Both the position numbers and the translations under genes were made by a program. From the NCBI GenBank assembly GCA_024405875.1, contig JAKSOA010000007.1, positions 1-64,000 on the forward strand: a stretch of 64,000 bases of DNA. The letters are read 5' to 3'. Shown piece by piece: positions 9,743 through 18,403 of the stretch (position 1 is the stretch's first letter; the number at the start of each line of letters is the position of its first letter). The notes under the pieces are model-generated. The model was given only the letters and a program-made list of their open reading frames with translations, did not search any database and was not told the origin of the DNA. The stretch is from Paludibacteraceae bacterium (lineage in GTDB: Bacteria > Bacteroidota > Bacteroidia > Bacteroidales > Paludibacteraceae).

Positions 9743-10201
9743 CTATTTTAATATCAGGTCCTCTTGATTTATAATTCTCTCACAATAGTGACACTTTACA
9801 GTGCAACGTTTCTTGTCAAGAATATGGAAACGAGTCTCAACGCCACGCTCTTTGTTGGTTACGCACATTGGGTTTATACATTGCAGAATGCCTGTCACCT
9901 CATCGGGGAGAGTTAGTTCAATCTTCTCCACAACCTCATAGTTGCGTATTATGTTCACTTTGGCATCGGGGGCTATAATTGCCACACGGTCAAGTTCATC
10001 TTTGGCAAAGAATTTGTCCGCCACCTTTATTATGCCTTTTTTACCAAGTTTCTTGCTACCAAGGTTCACCCCGATGGTAACCTGGTCTGAACACTCCTCC
10101 AAGCCTAACAGTTTTACAACCTTAAATGTCTGGTCTGCCGGTATGTGGTCTATTACAGTGCCATTCTCCAGTGCTGATACCACTAATTCTTTTTTACTCA
10201 T
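9743..10201 (-). CDS. pyrI: Aspartate carbamoyltransferase regulatory chain
   Basis: A 152-residue regulatory subunit of aspartate transcarbamylase, which binds allosteric nucleotides and stabilises the holoenzyme formed with PyrB. The zinc site is intact: C108 and C113 (CINPMC), and C137 and C140 (CHYC), matching the spacing of the E. coli protein, of which this has about the full length. The N-terminal part carries the allosteric domain (IDHIPADQTFKVVKLL). It lies 95 bases downstream of pyrB on the same strand; the gap is filled with short tandem repeats. It contains three CATCGGGG-type octamers in different reading frames. Confidence 0.97.
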   Translation of the reverse strand: MSKKELVVSALENGTVIDHIPADQTFKVVKLLGLEECSDQVTIGVNLGSKKLGKKGIIKVADKFFAKDELDRVAIIAPDAKVNIIRNYEVVEKIELTLPDEVTGILQCINPMCVTNKERGVETRFHILDKKRCTVKCHYCERIINQEDLILK

Positions 10202-10203
10202 AT

Positions 10204-10290
10204 ATATTATTCGGTTATTCGGTTATTCGGTTATTCGGTTATGCGATATCAAATCACCGCCTCACCGTATCACCGTATCACCGTTAATTT
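10204..10290. repeat. Short tandem spacer repeats between pyrB and pyrI
   Basis: The spacer consists almost wholly of tandem words: TTCGGTTA repeated about four times (10208-10243), then CACCGTAT-type units repeated three times (10253-10285). The same word family recurs after speA (29173-29255) and before the GSCFA gene (52087-52105). Confidence 0.7.
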
Positions 10291-10296
10291 ATTGAC

Positions 10297-11199
10297 TTAA
10301 CACATTCCTAAGATAGAACATATCACCGCCTGACGGGCGAATACACCGTTGCGTGCCTGCTCAAAATAGTATGCCTTTGGATTGTCATCAACATCTGCCG
10401 CTATCTCATTTATACGTGGCAGCGGGTGCAGAATACGCAAGTTATCCTTTGTGCTTTCCAACATACTGCTACGCAGAGTATATGTATTCTTAACTTTTTC
10501 ATACTCAACTAAATCTGTAAAGCGTTCCTGCTGTACACGTGTCATATACAGAATATCAGAGACAGGAAGAACAGGGTTCATATCCTCAAGTTCGTCAAAC
10601 TTAATGTTGTTTGCTCTCATATACTCCGGGTATTGGGCTGGCAGACGCAACTCCTGTGGAGCCACAAAGTGGTAGGTGGGGTTGAAATAACGCATTGCCA
10701 TAAGCAGTGAGTGAACTGTGCGTCCGTACTTCAAATCTCCGACCATACTTATTGTAAGGTTCTCAAGCGTGCCTTGTGTCTTTTTAATGGAGTAGAGGTC
10801 AAGCATTGTTTGGGTAGGGTGCTGGTTTGAACCGTCACCTGCGTTAATTACAGGTACGTTTGTTATCTCTGACGCATAGCGTGCCGCTCCCTCCACAGGG
10901 TGACGCATTACTATAAGGTCAACATAGTTGCTAACCATCTTTATGGTGTCGTGCAGAGTCTCTCCCTTTGATGAACTTGATGTAGCGGCGTCAGAGAAAC
11001 CTATAACCCTTCCGCCCAGACGCTGTACCGCTGTCTCAAAACTAAGCCTTGTACGTGTTGACGGCTCAAAGAATAGCGTGGCTACAAGTTTGCCGTCAAG
11101 CAGATGCGGGTTGGGGTGCTTCTCAAACTGTTCCGCAAGGTTTACAATGTTCAGTATGTCCTCTTTACTGCAATCTGATATTGATACTAGTTTGTTCAT
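10297..11199 (-). CDS. pyrB: Aspartate carbamoyltransferase catalytic chain
   Basis: A 300-residue catalytic subunit that joins carbamoyl phosphate and L-aspartate in the first committed step of pyrimidine synthesis. The carbamoyl-phosphate loop STRTR is at residues 47-51, followed by RHPVEG, the [10 protein letters not shown] signature and the aspartate-binding region near HPLPRINEI. Length is normal for the class. pyrI lies downstream, so the enzyme should be the regulated dodecameric form. No pyrimidine attenuator is evident upstream; that region holds an inverted pair of REP-like elements. Confidence 0.98.
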   Translation of the reverse strand: MNKLVSISDCSKEDILNIVNLAEQFEKHPNPHLLDGKLVATLFFEPSTRTRLSFETAVQRLGGRVIGFSDAATSSSSKGETLHDTIKMVSNYVDLIVMRHPVEGAARYASEITNVPVINAGDGSNQHPTQTMLDLYSIKKTQGTLENLTISMVGDLKYGRTVHSLLMAMRYFNPTYHFVAPQELRLPAQYPEYMRANNIKFDELEDMNPVLPVSDILYMTRVQQERFTDLVEYEKVKNTYTLRSSMLESTKDNLRILHPLPRINEIAADVDDNPKAYYFEQARNGVFARQAVICSILGMC

Positions 11200-11230
11200 T
11201 AGTTATTAGGTTGTTTGTTAATCAATAGTA

Positions 11231-11300
11231 TCGTCATTTTGAGCGTAGCGAAAAATCTCAAAAGATTCTTCGTTTCGCTCCGCTTCACTCAGAATGACGA
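11231..11300. repeat. Inverted pair of REP-like elements
   Basis: Two copies of the dispersed element face each other: TCGTCATTTTGAGCG at 11231-11245 and, reading back, TCGTCATTCTGAG from 11300, with a four-base centre CAAA between the inner ATCT and AGAT ends. The whole 70-bp unit could fold into a long hairpin. It lies between pyrB and the DUF1015 gene and may act as a transcript boundary. Confidence 0.7.
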
Positions 11301-11305
11301 AAGGA

Positions 11306-12550
11306 TTATATTAGTTTATGTATAACTAAACCTGAGCGTAACTTTGGTTCAAACCAAGTGGTTTTAGGTGGCATAATGTTGCCTGAATCAGCAATGTCAA
11401 TGATTTGCTGCATAGTTACAGGGTAGAGAGCGAGTGCCACTTTCATCTCTCCGCTATCAACACGCTTTTTTAGTTCTCCAAGTCCGCGAATACCTCCTAC
11501 AAAATCAATTCTCTTATCACTTCGCAAATCCTTTATTCCTAAAATCTTGTCAAGAATCAAGTTTGATGACACTGTTACGTCAAGCACCCCTATAGGGTCT
11601 GCGTCATTGTATGTGCCAGGCTTTGCTGTAAGTGAATACCACTTGCCACCAAGGTAGAGTGAGAAATTATGCAGTTTGCACGGCTTGTAAATCTCAGCGC
11701 CCTTCTCTTGGACTGTGAAGTTCTCTGAAAGTTTAGATAGGAACTCCTCATCTGTGAGTCCGTTGAGGTCTTTTACCACACGGTTATAGTCAATAATATT
11801 CAGTTGATTGTCTGGGAAGCATACAGCCAGAAAATAGTTGTACTCCTCATCACCCTTATGGTTAGGATTCTGACGGCGTTTCTCATCTCCAACAAGTGCC
11901 GCTGCCGCGCTACGGTGGTGACCGTCAGCAATATACATTGAAGGAATTTCTGCAAAAATCTCTGTTATACGCTTTATGGTGGCGTCATCATCAATCACCC
12001 AGAAGTGATGTCCGAAACCGTCTGGTGCCACAAAATCATACTCAGGCTTGCTTGCACAAACTTTTGCCACTATGGCGTCAAGTTCATCATTGTGCTTGTA
12101 GGCAAAGAATACCGGCTCAATGTTGGCGTTGTTCACACGCACGTGTTTCATACGGTCCTCTTCCTTGTCACGGCGGGTAAGTTCGTGCTTCTTGATTTTG
12201 CCCGTCATATAGTCATCAACGTATGCGCATACGCAAAGGCCATACTGCGTTCTGCCGTTCATTGTCTGGGCATATACGTAGTATTGCTCTTTCTTGTCCT
12301 GAACCAGCCAGCCTTTCTCCTGGAACTTTTTGAAGTTCTCAGCCGCTTTCAGATATACATCCTCATCGTGCTCATTCTTCCCCGATGGAAAATCTATCTC
12401 TGGCTTGATTATGTGGTAAAGAGACTTTTCATTGCCCTCTGCCTCTGCTCGTGCCTCTTCTGAGTTAAGCACATCATACGGACGTGACGCAACCTGCTCA
12501 ATCAAATCTTTTGGTGGGCGGATGCCTTTGAATGGTTTAATAATAGCCAT
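11306..12550 (-). CDS. DUF1015 family protein
   Basis: A 414-residue soluble protein of the DUF1015 family. The start (MAIIKPFKGIRPP, then VASRPYDVLNSEEA) and the central YIADGHHRSAAA word are characteristic. Function is not firmly established; the gene is often linked to serC/serA in Bacteroidota and some literature links the family to phosphoserine-related metabolism. Here serA/serC are 4 kb away, interrupted by four genes. A TATATTTG -7 box (12582-12575) lies 25 bases upstream. Identity is secure at family level; role uncertain. Confidence 0.9.
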   Translation of the reverse strand: MAIIKPFKGIRPPKDLIEQVASRPYDVLNSEEARAEAEGNEKSLYHIIKPEIDFPSGKNEHDEDVYLKAAENFKKFQEKGWLVQDKKEQYYVYAQTMNGRTQYGLCVCAYVDDYMTGKIKKHELTRRDKEEDRMKHVRVNNANIEPVFFAYKHNDELDAIVAKVCASKPEYDFVAPDGFGHHFWVIDDDATIKRITEIFAEIPSMYIADGHHRSAAAALVGDEKRRQNPNHKGDEEYNYFLAVCFPDNQLNIIDYNRVVKDLNGLTDEEFLSKLSENFTVQEKGAEIYKPCKLHNFSLYLGGKWYSLTAKPGTYNDADPIGVLDVTVSSNLILDKILGIKDLRSDKRIDFVGGIRGLGELKKRVDSGEMKVALALYPVTMQQIIDIADSGNIMPPKTTWFEPKLRSGLVIHKLI

Positions 12551-12574
12551 AGTATAATTAGTAATTTAATCTTA

Positions 12575-12582
12575 CAAATATA
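12575..12582 (-). promoter_or_regulatory. Probable -7 box for the DUF1015 gene
   Basis: Minus-strand TATATTTG matches TANNTTTG, 25 bases before the start codon. No TTG was found at the expected distance. Confidence 0.4.
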
Positions 12583-12650
12583 GTCATAATAGTTTTACTA
12601 ATATGAAAAGTGGTGTTAAAAGTTATAAACAGAAAAATATTAATTATTAA

Positions 12651-12682
12651 TTGTCAATTATTAATTATCCTTTGTAAATTTG
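12651..12682 (+). promoter_or_regulatory. Promoter for the ketopantoate reductase-like gene
   Basis: TTG (12651-12653), 21 bases, TAAATTTG (12675-12682). The box covers the TTG at 12680 that would otherwise be an upstream in-frame start, so translation must begin later, at ATG 12704. Confidence 0.6.
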
Positions 12683-12703
12683 CACCACAAATTCACGAAT
12701 GAT

Positions 12704-13618
12704 ATGACATACGGCGTAATAGGTACAGGAGGAATAGGCGGGTTCTATGGCGGCATACTTGCAAAGAGCGGGTGTGACGTGCATTTCCTCTTTCATTCAG
12801 AGTATGAGGCGGCTATGGAACACGGGCTCATAGTTAACAGTTGTTGGGGTGATTTTACAATAAACCCTATAAATGCTTATAATTCAACTGCCTCGATGCC
12901 TAAGTGTGACGTTGTTCTGGTGGCGATAAAGACTACGGCGCAGAATAGGCTTGCGGATATGCTCAAACCTATTCTTAAACCAGACTCAACAGTTGTCCTT
13001 ATTCAGAACGGACTTAATATGGAGAAAAACCTTGCCGCTCTGCTGCCTGAGAGCGTCGCCATTGCCGGAGGTATGGCGTATATTTGCGTAAGTCGTATCG
13101 CTCCGGCTGTGATTCACCATCAGGATTTAGGTGAACTTACCATAGGTATGCATCGTGGTAGTGATGAAAAAGCAAGGGAACTCTGCAGACAACTTAAATG
13201 CGGTGGTGTTAAAGTTGCTGAGATTTGTTCTGACTTGAACGCACACAGGTGGAAAAAACTTCTTTGGAACATTCCGTACAACGGTTTGACTGTCATACTT
13301 AAATCAACTACAGACAGACTAATGAATAATGAGGCGTCTGCAAAACTCATCTATGATATTATGCTTGAGATTATAGGCGCGGCAAAGGCTTGCGGTGTTG
13401 AAATTCCAATATCCATAGCAGATAACCTTGTTGAGATGACTCGTCATATGAAGCCATACAAAACAAGTATGCGACTTGATTATGATAACAAGCGACCTAT
13501 GGAGATTGAATATATGTATTCAGAGCCAATAAAAGAGGCTGACGCTCACGGTTTCATTATGGCTAAGACGCAGGTGCTTGAACAGCAACTTAAATTTATT
13601 CAGAACGGATATCTATAA
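12704..13618 (+). CDS. Ketopantoate reductase-family protein (PanE/ApbA)
   Basis: About 304 residues. It should reduce 2-dehydropantoate to pantoate with NADPH in the coenzyme A pathway. The N-terminal Rossmann motif GTGGIGGFYG is immediately after the start, the substrate-proximal Lys is in VAIKTTAQ, and the C-terminal helical domain contains the family word SMRLDYDNKRPMEIEY. I chose ATG 12704 because the promoter -7 box overlaps the only upstream in-frame start. No panB or panC is nearby, and the family contains paralogues with other 2-oxoacid substrates, so the substrate is uncertain. It converges with the flavodoxin gene, with only three bases between their ends. Confidence 0.85.
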   Translation: MTYGVIGTGGIGGFYGGILAKSGCDVHFLFHSEYEAAMEHGLIVNSCWGDFTINPINAYNSTASMPKCDVVLVAIKTTAQNRLADMLKPILKPDSTVVLIQNGLNMEKNLAALLPESVAIAGGMAYICVSRIAPAVIHHQDLGELTIGMHRGSDEKARELCRQLKCGGVKVAEICSDLNAHRWKKLLWNIPYNGLTVILKSTTDRLMNNEASAKLIYDIMLEIIGAAKACGVEIPISIADNLVEMTRHMKPYKTSMRLDYDNKRPMEIEYMYSEPIKEADAHGFIMAKTQVLEQQLKFIQNGYL

Positions 13619-13621
13619 AGG

Positions 13622-14194
13622 TTAGTTCTGTTTAGCCCACTGTTTCAGAAAGCCATCGGGGTAGGAATTCAGAAGTTTTCCGTCCTCCCACTTGTAATCA
13701 GGGTAACTCTTTCTAAGATATTCAACGGCGGGCGCTATCTGGCTTGACCCCGATGTGGCGAACGGAATCAATTTTTTGCCTGTAAGGTCATTGTTTTCAA
13801 TCCAGGAGTTAATCATACGAGGGCATACTCCCCACCAGATGGGGAATCCCAAGTAAATGGTCTTGTATGAGCGAATGTCAGTGCACATCTTTATTGTGGG
13901 ACGCTCGTATGGGTCATTCATCTCTATGCTTGAGCGTGATTCAGGGTTCTTATAGTCAAGGTCCTCATTAGTGTAAGGTACAAGCGGTACTATCTCCCAA
14001 AGGTCAGCGTCGGCTGCAGCGGCAAGTTCTTCAGCAACTTTTTTAGTATTACCTGTGACAGAAAAGAATGCTACAAGTCTCTCTTTCTTCTCTTTTGGAG
14101 CCTCGCTTGCCTTGGCTGCGTCAATTGTGAACTGGGCTGTGGCGGTTATTGTAGCACAAATAGCAGTTAATAGAATGGAAAATAGTCTTTTCAT
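13622..14194 (-). CDS. Exported flavodoxin-like protein
   Basis: A 190-residue flavodoxin-fold protein. The FMN phosphate-binding loop is SVTGNTKKVAEEL (~45-57), and FPIWWGVCPRMINSW (~117-131) matches the flavodoxin_4 group of Bacteroidota. Unlike ordinary flavodoxins it begins with a clear signal peptide (MKRLFSILLTAICATITATAQ), predicting a periplasmic location. A near-consensus TACCTTTA box lies about 27 bases upstream. Exported members of this group exist and are sometimes annotated as NAD(P)H oxidoreductases; the electron partner is unknown. Confidence 0.85.
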   Translation of the reverse strand: MKRLFSILLTAICATITATAQFTIDAAKASEAPKEKKERLVAFFSVTGNTKKVAEELAAAADADLWEIVPLVPYTNEDLDYKNPESRSSIEMNDPYERPTIKMCTDIRSYKTIYLGFPIWWGVCPRMINSWIENNDLTGKKLIPFATSGSSQIAPAVEYLRKSYPDYKWEDGKLLNSYPDGFLKQWAKQN

Positions 14195-14294
14195 AATAAT
14201 ATATATGTAAATTTTCTGTGTAAAGGTACAAAAAATTCAGTTTCCCCAAAAACAGTTTGCAACGTGAGTGCGGAGTGTTATAAAAAAATAGTTG

Positions 14295-14302
14295 TAAATT
14301 TG
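14295..14302 (+). promoter_or_regulatory. Probable -7 box for the SLC13 transporter gene
   Basis: TAAATTTG fits TANNTTTG. It overlaps the GTG at 14302 that would open a longer frame, which supports ATG 14332 as the real start. No clear TTG at the -33 position. Confidence 0.45.
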
Positions 14303-14331
14303 TGGCTCAATATGAATTAAAAACATTAACT

Positions 14332-15612
14332 ATGTTTGATGCAAATTTTTTACAAATGGTATTGTGGGGGTTGCAAATCCAGCAGTGGTTTGTTATTCTT
14401 ATAATTCTTGCAACGTTCATTACGTTGATTTGTACCAAGATGCACCCTGAGATGGTGTTTCTTGGCACCATTATGCTATTTTACCTCTCAGGTGTACTTA
14501 CCGTTGAGGAGAGTTTCGGCGGACTGTGCAGTACATCGGTGGTTATAGTGGGCATTATGTTCGCAGTCATAGCAGGACTAAAGTACACAGGTGCCCTTGC
14601 CTGGATAGTGAACCATCTGATGGGACGGCCTAAGACCTATTCCGGAGCCATTATCAGAATGATGCTGCCCGCAAGTTTGCTGAGTGCCTTTACAAGCAAC
14701 ACCGCCACCACACTGCTATTTATGGACGCAGTCAAGAGTTGGTCAAAGGAACTTAAACTTGCCGCCTCACAACTGCTTATTCCTCTTGCCTACGCCGCAT
14801 CAATAGGCGGAGCGCTGACAATGCTTGGCTCTCCCTGCAACCTTATTATTTTAGGAATGTATGAGCAACAGACGGGTGACAGCATAAATCTTTTTGCTCC
14901 GTTCCCCATAGCCGCTTGCGGACTTCTGCTAATGGTGGGTATAATTATTCTTATGAAAAAGGTACTCCCAATAAGAGAGGCGGTGGAGAAGGAGAGTGAT
15001 ACAGACCTGCTCAAGTACCCAAAAACACGCAAGACATTTGTAAGCATAGGCATACTTGTGGCAATGATTCTCTGCGCCGCATTTAATTTGGCTTCTCTTG
15101 CCACCTGTAGTTTCATAGCCGCCATTCTTATGGTAGCCACAAAGTGCTGCAATGTTGAACAACTGAAAAAAGAGATAGATTGGGATGTTATTTTGGTTTT
15201 TGCAGGCAGTATAAGCATAGGTACAGCCGTGGCTAAAGTTGGTCTTGACTCACTTGTTGTCAAGAATGTGCTTACAATTTGCGGAACCAACCCATATATG
15301 GTGCTTGCCGTAATATGCGTCATAACCTCACTAATGACAGAGGTTATAAGTGACACCGCTTGTGCCGCTCTCTCATTCCCTATAGCATACGAGGCAGCCA
15401 CCACTTTGGGCGTTAATCCGCTACCGTTCTGTATGGCTATAATGTTTGCCGCTTGTAATAACTACGCCACTCCAGTCTCAACACCACCTAATACAATTGT
15501 CTATATGTCTGGCGGTTACAGGTTCAGTGACTTTGCAAGAATAGGTCTGGTACTTAAAGTTGTAATGCTTGCAGTTACAATATTCCTTGTGCCGTTAATC
15601 TTCCCAATGTAA
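14332..15612 (+). CDS. SLC13/DASS-family sodium-coupled anion transporter
   Basis: About 426 residues and roughly ten or more membrane segments. Two family signatures are visible: SNTATTLLFMDA (~125-136), carrying the SNT substrate/sodium motif, and a second repeat near the C-terminus (NNYATPVSTPPNTIVYMSGGY). These proteins import dicarboxylates, citrate, sulfate or similar anions with Na+. The sequence does not decide the substrate and no adjacent gene helps. The first in-frame start (GTG 14302) is inside the promoter box, so ATG 14332 is preferred. A strong hairpin terminator follows four bases after the stop codon. Confidence 0.88.
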   Translation: MFDANFLQMVLWGLQIQQWFVILIILATFITLICTKMHPEMVFLGTIMLFYLSGVLTVEESFGGLCSTSVVIVGIMFAVIAGLKYTGALAWIVNHLMGRPKTYSGAIIRMMLPASLLSAFTSNTATTLLFMDAVKSWSKELKLAASQLLIPLAYAASIGGALTMLGSPCNLIILGMYEQQTGDSINLFAPFPIAACGLLLMVGIIILMKKVLPIREAVEKESDTDLLKYPKTRKTFVSIGILVAMILCAAFNLASLATCSFIAAILMVATKCCNVEQLKKEIDWDVILVFAGSISIGTAVAKVGLDSLVVKNVLTICGTNPYMVLAVICVITSLMTEVISDTACAALSFPIAYEAATTLGVNPLPFCMAIMFAACNNYATPVSTPPNTIVYMSGGYRFSDFARIGLVLKVVMLAVTIFLVPLIFPM

Positions 15613-15615
15613 AAA

Positions 15616-15655
15616 ATTACCCCGATGTCTATGGGTTCCGGGACATCGGGGTAAT
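15616..15655. terminator. Bidirectional hairpin terminator built from two inverted CCCCGATG octamers
   Basis: Perfect 14-bp arms (ATTACCCCGATGTC, 15616-15629; GACATCGGGGTAAT, 15642-15655) with a 12-base loop, between the converging SLC13 and lipoprotein genes. A run of six A precedes it, giving U after the hairpin on leftward transcripts. Each arm contains the genome-wide octamer. Confidence 0.8.
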
Positions 15656-15672
15656 ACTTCTAAAAAACAATC

Positions 15673-16182
15673 TTACTTCTGTGCTTTAGGACAGTCAGGT
15701 CTCTGACCTTTAGGACAATCGTGACCTTTGTGATGCCTGTGACCTTTGTGGCAGCAGTGTCTGTCACCCTTGTGACAAGGCTTGTGACCGAACTTGTGGC
15801 AAGGCTTGTGACCGAACTTGTGGAATGACTTCATATCCAGAAGCCTCTTCTGCTCATCAATGCTGAGGTTGTCAAAGTTTTCCCAATCAGCCTTCATCTT
15901 CTCAATAGCAGCCTTGCGGCGTGCGTCCATTGAGTCTATGAGAGCCTTCTTTTCAGAGATTAGTGACTTTTGCTCAGATTCTGAAAGTTCGTCAAACTTA
16001 ACCCATTTCTCATCAATGTCACGCATCTTCTTCATATCCTCTCTCATCTGAGGGCAACCCTTCATAGGGCACATCTTCTGACAGCATTCCGGTTGTGCGT
16101 CACACTGTTTGTCACTGTTGTTACAAGAAACAGCCATCAAGGCTAAAACTGCCAAAGCAGAAATCTTTACTAAGTTTTTCAT
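15673..16182 (-). CDS. Cys/His-rich lipoprotein, probably metal-binding
   Basis: 169 residues. A lipoprotein signal peptide ends at LMAVSC (lipid on C20). After a Cys-rich stretch (ECCQKMCPMKGCPQM, ~32-46) come two helical segments with LSESEQKSL and LSIDEQKRL words resembling the LTxxQ motifs of Spy/CpxP/CnrX-type periplasmic proteins. The tail (~118-169) is nearly all His, Cys, Lys, Gly and Pro, with an exact 8-residue tandem duplication of HKFGHKPC. Binding of a soft metal such as copper, zinc or nickel is likely but inferred. It stands alone, with no metal-efflux gene nearby. Confidence 0.8.
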   Translation of the reverse strand: MKNLVKISALAVLALMAVSCNNSDKQCDAQPECCQKMCPMKGCPQMREDMKKMRDIDEKWVKFDELSESEQKSLISEKKALIDSMDARRKAAIEKMKADWENFDNLSIDEQKRLLDMKSFHKFGHKPCHKFGHKPCHKGDRHCCHKGHRHHKGHDCPKGQRPDCPKAQK

Positions 16183-16311
16183 CGTTGTTATTAATTTTAA
16201 ATTTCAATGCTTTGACGGAAAGCAATTAGCAAAGGTTTATTTTAAGTGTAAAAAAAAATTAGGGGAGCCTTTATTAAGACTCCCCTTATGCTTAAAGGTG
16301 TGCTTCTGCAA

Positions 16312-17232
16312 TTACTTGTTTACACGGAAACGCTCATTGCCGTCTTTAAGGAAGCCGACAATTTGGTTGGCGGCGGCAATACCTGCGTTGATGTTAGCCT
16401 CTGCTGTCTGAGCACCCATTTTCTTAGGTGTTGCAAAGTAGCGTCCTGCAAATTTGGAAGCAAACTCATCATTAGCCGCTGGCATAATGTCAGTGATGTA
16501 ACGGAAGTCCGCACGCTCTTCCATAAGTTTGATAAGTTCAGCCTCATTAATAACCTCTTTGCGAGCGGTATTAAGAAGCATAGCGTTCTTAGGCATCTTT
16601 GAGAGCAGATTGTAGTTTATTGAGTTCTTTGTCTCTGCTGTTGCAGGAATGTGAAGTGATACAACCTGACAAGTCTCAAACAACTCCTCTGTAGAGTTGA
16701 CAGCCTTTACACCGTCTTTCTCAATTACATCCTTTGGGCAATATGCATCGTATGCACAAATCTCCATACCAAAGCCTTTGGCTATGCGTGCAACATTACG
16801 TCCTACATTGCCGTATGCCAGAATACCAAGTTTCTTGCCCATAAGTTCTGTGCCTGATGTTCCGTTATAAAGATTACGTACACCGTAAACCATAAGACCA
16901 AGAGCAAGTTCGGCAACTGCGTTGGCGTTCTGACCAGGAGTGTTCATTACACATACACCAGCCTTTGTGGCGGCTTCAAGGTCAACATTGTCATAGCCTG
17001 CACCTGCACGTACAACTATCTTCAGATTTTTTGCAGCGGCAAATACCTCCGCGTCAATAATATCTGAACGTATTATAATGGCGTCAACATTTGCAACTGC
17101 CTCAAGAAGTTGTTTTTTCTCTGTGTACTTCTCAAGAAGAATAAGTTCATAACCAGCCTTGTCTGTTACCGCTTTAATGCCGTCAATAGCAACTTTTGCA
17201 AACGGCTTTTCTGTTGCAACTAAAACTTTCAT
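16312..17232 (-). CDS. serA: D-3-phosphoglycerate dehydrogenase, Lys-type
   Basis: A 306-residue short SerA that oxidises 3-phosphoglycerate with NAD in the first step of serine synthesis. The NAD-binding loop is AYGNVG near 144, substrate Arg in NTARKE near 240, and an Asp/Glu-containing DIMPAANDE. The usual catalytic His in the TPH motif is replaced: ATPKKMG gives K270. This substitution is known in the type III Lys form described for Entamoeba and Bacteroides enzymes, so it is not a defect. There is no ACT domain, so no classical serine feedback site. serC lies 15 bases upstream in the same operon. Confidence 0.95.
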   Translation of the reverse strand: MKVLVATEKPFAKVAIDGIKAVTDKAGYELILLEKYTEKKQLLEAVANVDAIIIRSDIIDAEVFAAAKNLKIVVRAGAGYDNVDLEAATKAGVCVMNTPGQNANAVAELALGLMVYGVRNLYNGTSGTELMGKKLGILAYGNVGRNVARIAKGFGMEICAYDAYCPKDVIEKDGVKAVNSTEELFETCQVVSLHIPATAETKNSINYNLLSKMPKNAMLLNTARKEVINEAELIKLMEERADFRYITDIMPAANDEFASKFAGRYFATPKKMGAQTAEANINAGIAAANQIVGFLKDGNERFRVNK

Positions 17233-17247
17233 AAATTTTTATATGCT

Positions 17248-18318
17248 TTATAATTTACTTGCCTCAAACTCTTTCATACAATCAATAAGTGCCTGAACGC
17301 TCTCAATTGGGAGTGCGTTGTAGCAAGAAGCACGGAAACCGCCAACAGAGCGGTGTCCCTTGATACCTACCATACCCTTAGATGTGGCGAACTTAAGGAA
17401 TTCCTCCTCATACTGTTTGTATTCATCTTTCATTACAAAACAGATGTTCATACGTGAACGGCTCTCTTTTTGAGCGGTGCCTACAAACATCTTGCTGTTG
17501 TCAATAGCATTGTAGAGTAGGTTGGCTTTCTCTATGTTCTTCTTCTCCATAGCGGCTACGCCACCGTGAGCCTTAAGGTAACGGAGGTTAAGAAGCGCTG
17601 TGTAGATAGGAAGTACAGGAGGTGTGTTAAACATAGAACCGTTGTCAATATGTGTCTGGTAGTTAAGCATTGTAGGAATGTAACGGCTTACCTTGCCAAG
17701 AACATCATTTCTGATGATAACGAATGTAACACCGGCAGGAGCAAGGTTCTTTTGAGCTCCACCATATATTATGGCGTACTTGCTAACGTCAATAGGACGA
17801 GAGAAAATGTCAGATGACATATCGGCAACCATTGGAATAGGGGAGTCAAAGTCCTCAAGAATCTCTGTTCCGTATATTGTGTTGTTTGTTGTAATGTGGA
17901 AATAGTCTGCGTCGGTGGGAATTGTCCAGCCCTTTGGAATGAATGTGTAGTTGGCGTCGGCTGAAGATGCAACCTCAACTACCTCACCAAAACCTTTTGC
18001 CTCTTTCATAGCCTTCTTTGCCCACACGCCTGTGTTAAGGTATGCCGCTTTCTTCTCAAAGAGGTTGAAAGGAACCATACAGAACTGTGTACTGGCACCA
18101 CCGCCAAGGAAGATTACCGAGTAACCCTCCGGAATGTTCAGTAACTCTTTGAAAAGAGCGACTGCCTCATCAACTACTGGTTGGAAATACTTGGCTCTGT
18201 GGCTTATCTCAAGAATAGACAAACCCTCACCCTGGAAATCAAGAACAGCCTTTGCTGTCTCTTCAATGACCTCTCTTGGTAGAATAGATGGTCCTGCGTT
18301 GAAATTGTGCTTTTTCAT
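17248..18318 (-). CDS. serC: Phosphoserine aminotransferase
   Basis: 356 residues from ATG 18318, the start that gives the canonical N-terminus [14 protein letters not shown]; the longer open frame adds 15 residues lying between the promoter and the start. A PLP enzyme that converts 3-phosphohydroxypyruvate to phosphoserine. The PLP lysine is in [12 protein letters not shown] and the C-terminal signature [10 protein letters not shown] is present. It is the first gene of serC-serA and has a TAACTTTG box at 18368-18361. Confidence 0.97.
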   Translation of the reverse strand: MKKHNFNAGPSILPREVIEETAKAVLDFQGEGLSILEISHRAKYFQPVVDEAVALFKELLNIPEGYSVIFLGGGASTQFCMVPFNLFEKKAAYLNTGVWAKKAMKEAKGFGEVVEVASSADANYTFIPKGWTIPTDADYFHITTNNTIYGTEILEDFDSPIPMVADMSSDIFSRPIDVSKYAIIYGGAQKNLAPAGVTFVIIRNDVLGKVSRYIPTMLNYQTHIDNGSMFNTPPVLPIYTALLNLRYLKAHGGVAAMEKKNIEKANLLYNAIDNSKMFVGTAQKESRSRMNICFVMKDEYKQYEEEFLKFATSKGMVGIKGHRSVGGFRASCYNALPIESVQALIDCMKEFEASKL

Positions 18319-18360
18319 ACAATTATGTATAGTAAAATATATTGTCTTTCTAACGGATTG

Positions 18361-18368
18361 CAAAGTTA
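18361..18368 (-). promoter_or_regulatory. Probable -7 box for serC-serA
   Basis: Minus-strand TAACTTTG matches TANNTTTG, about 42 bases before the serC start. No -33 TTG at ideal spacing. Confidence 0.45.
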
Positions 18369-18403
18369 AACTTTTTTGCTATCTAATAAAAAATATTCAC
18401 GCT

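Noticed and set aside
12005..12463. 152-codon frame opposite the DUF1015 gene
   Set aside because: Antisense shadow; hydrophobic composition arises from the complementary strand.
14790..15404. 204-codon frame opposite the SLC13 gene
   Set aside because: Antisense to conserved membrane segments; no start signal or homology.
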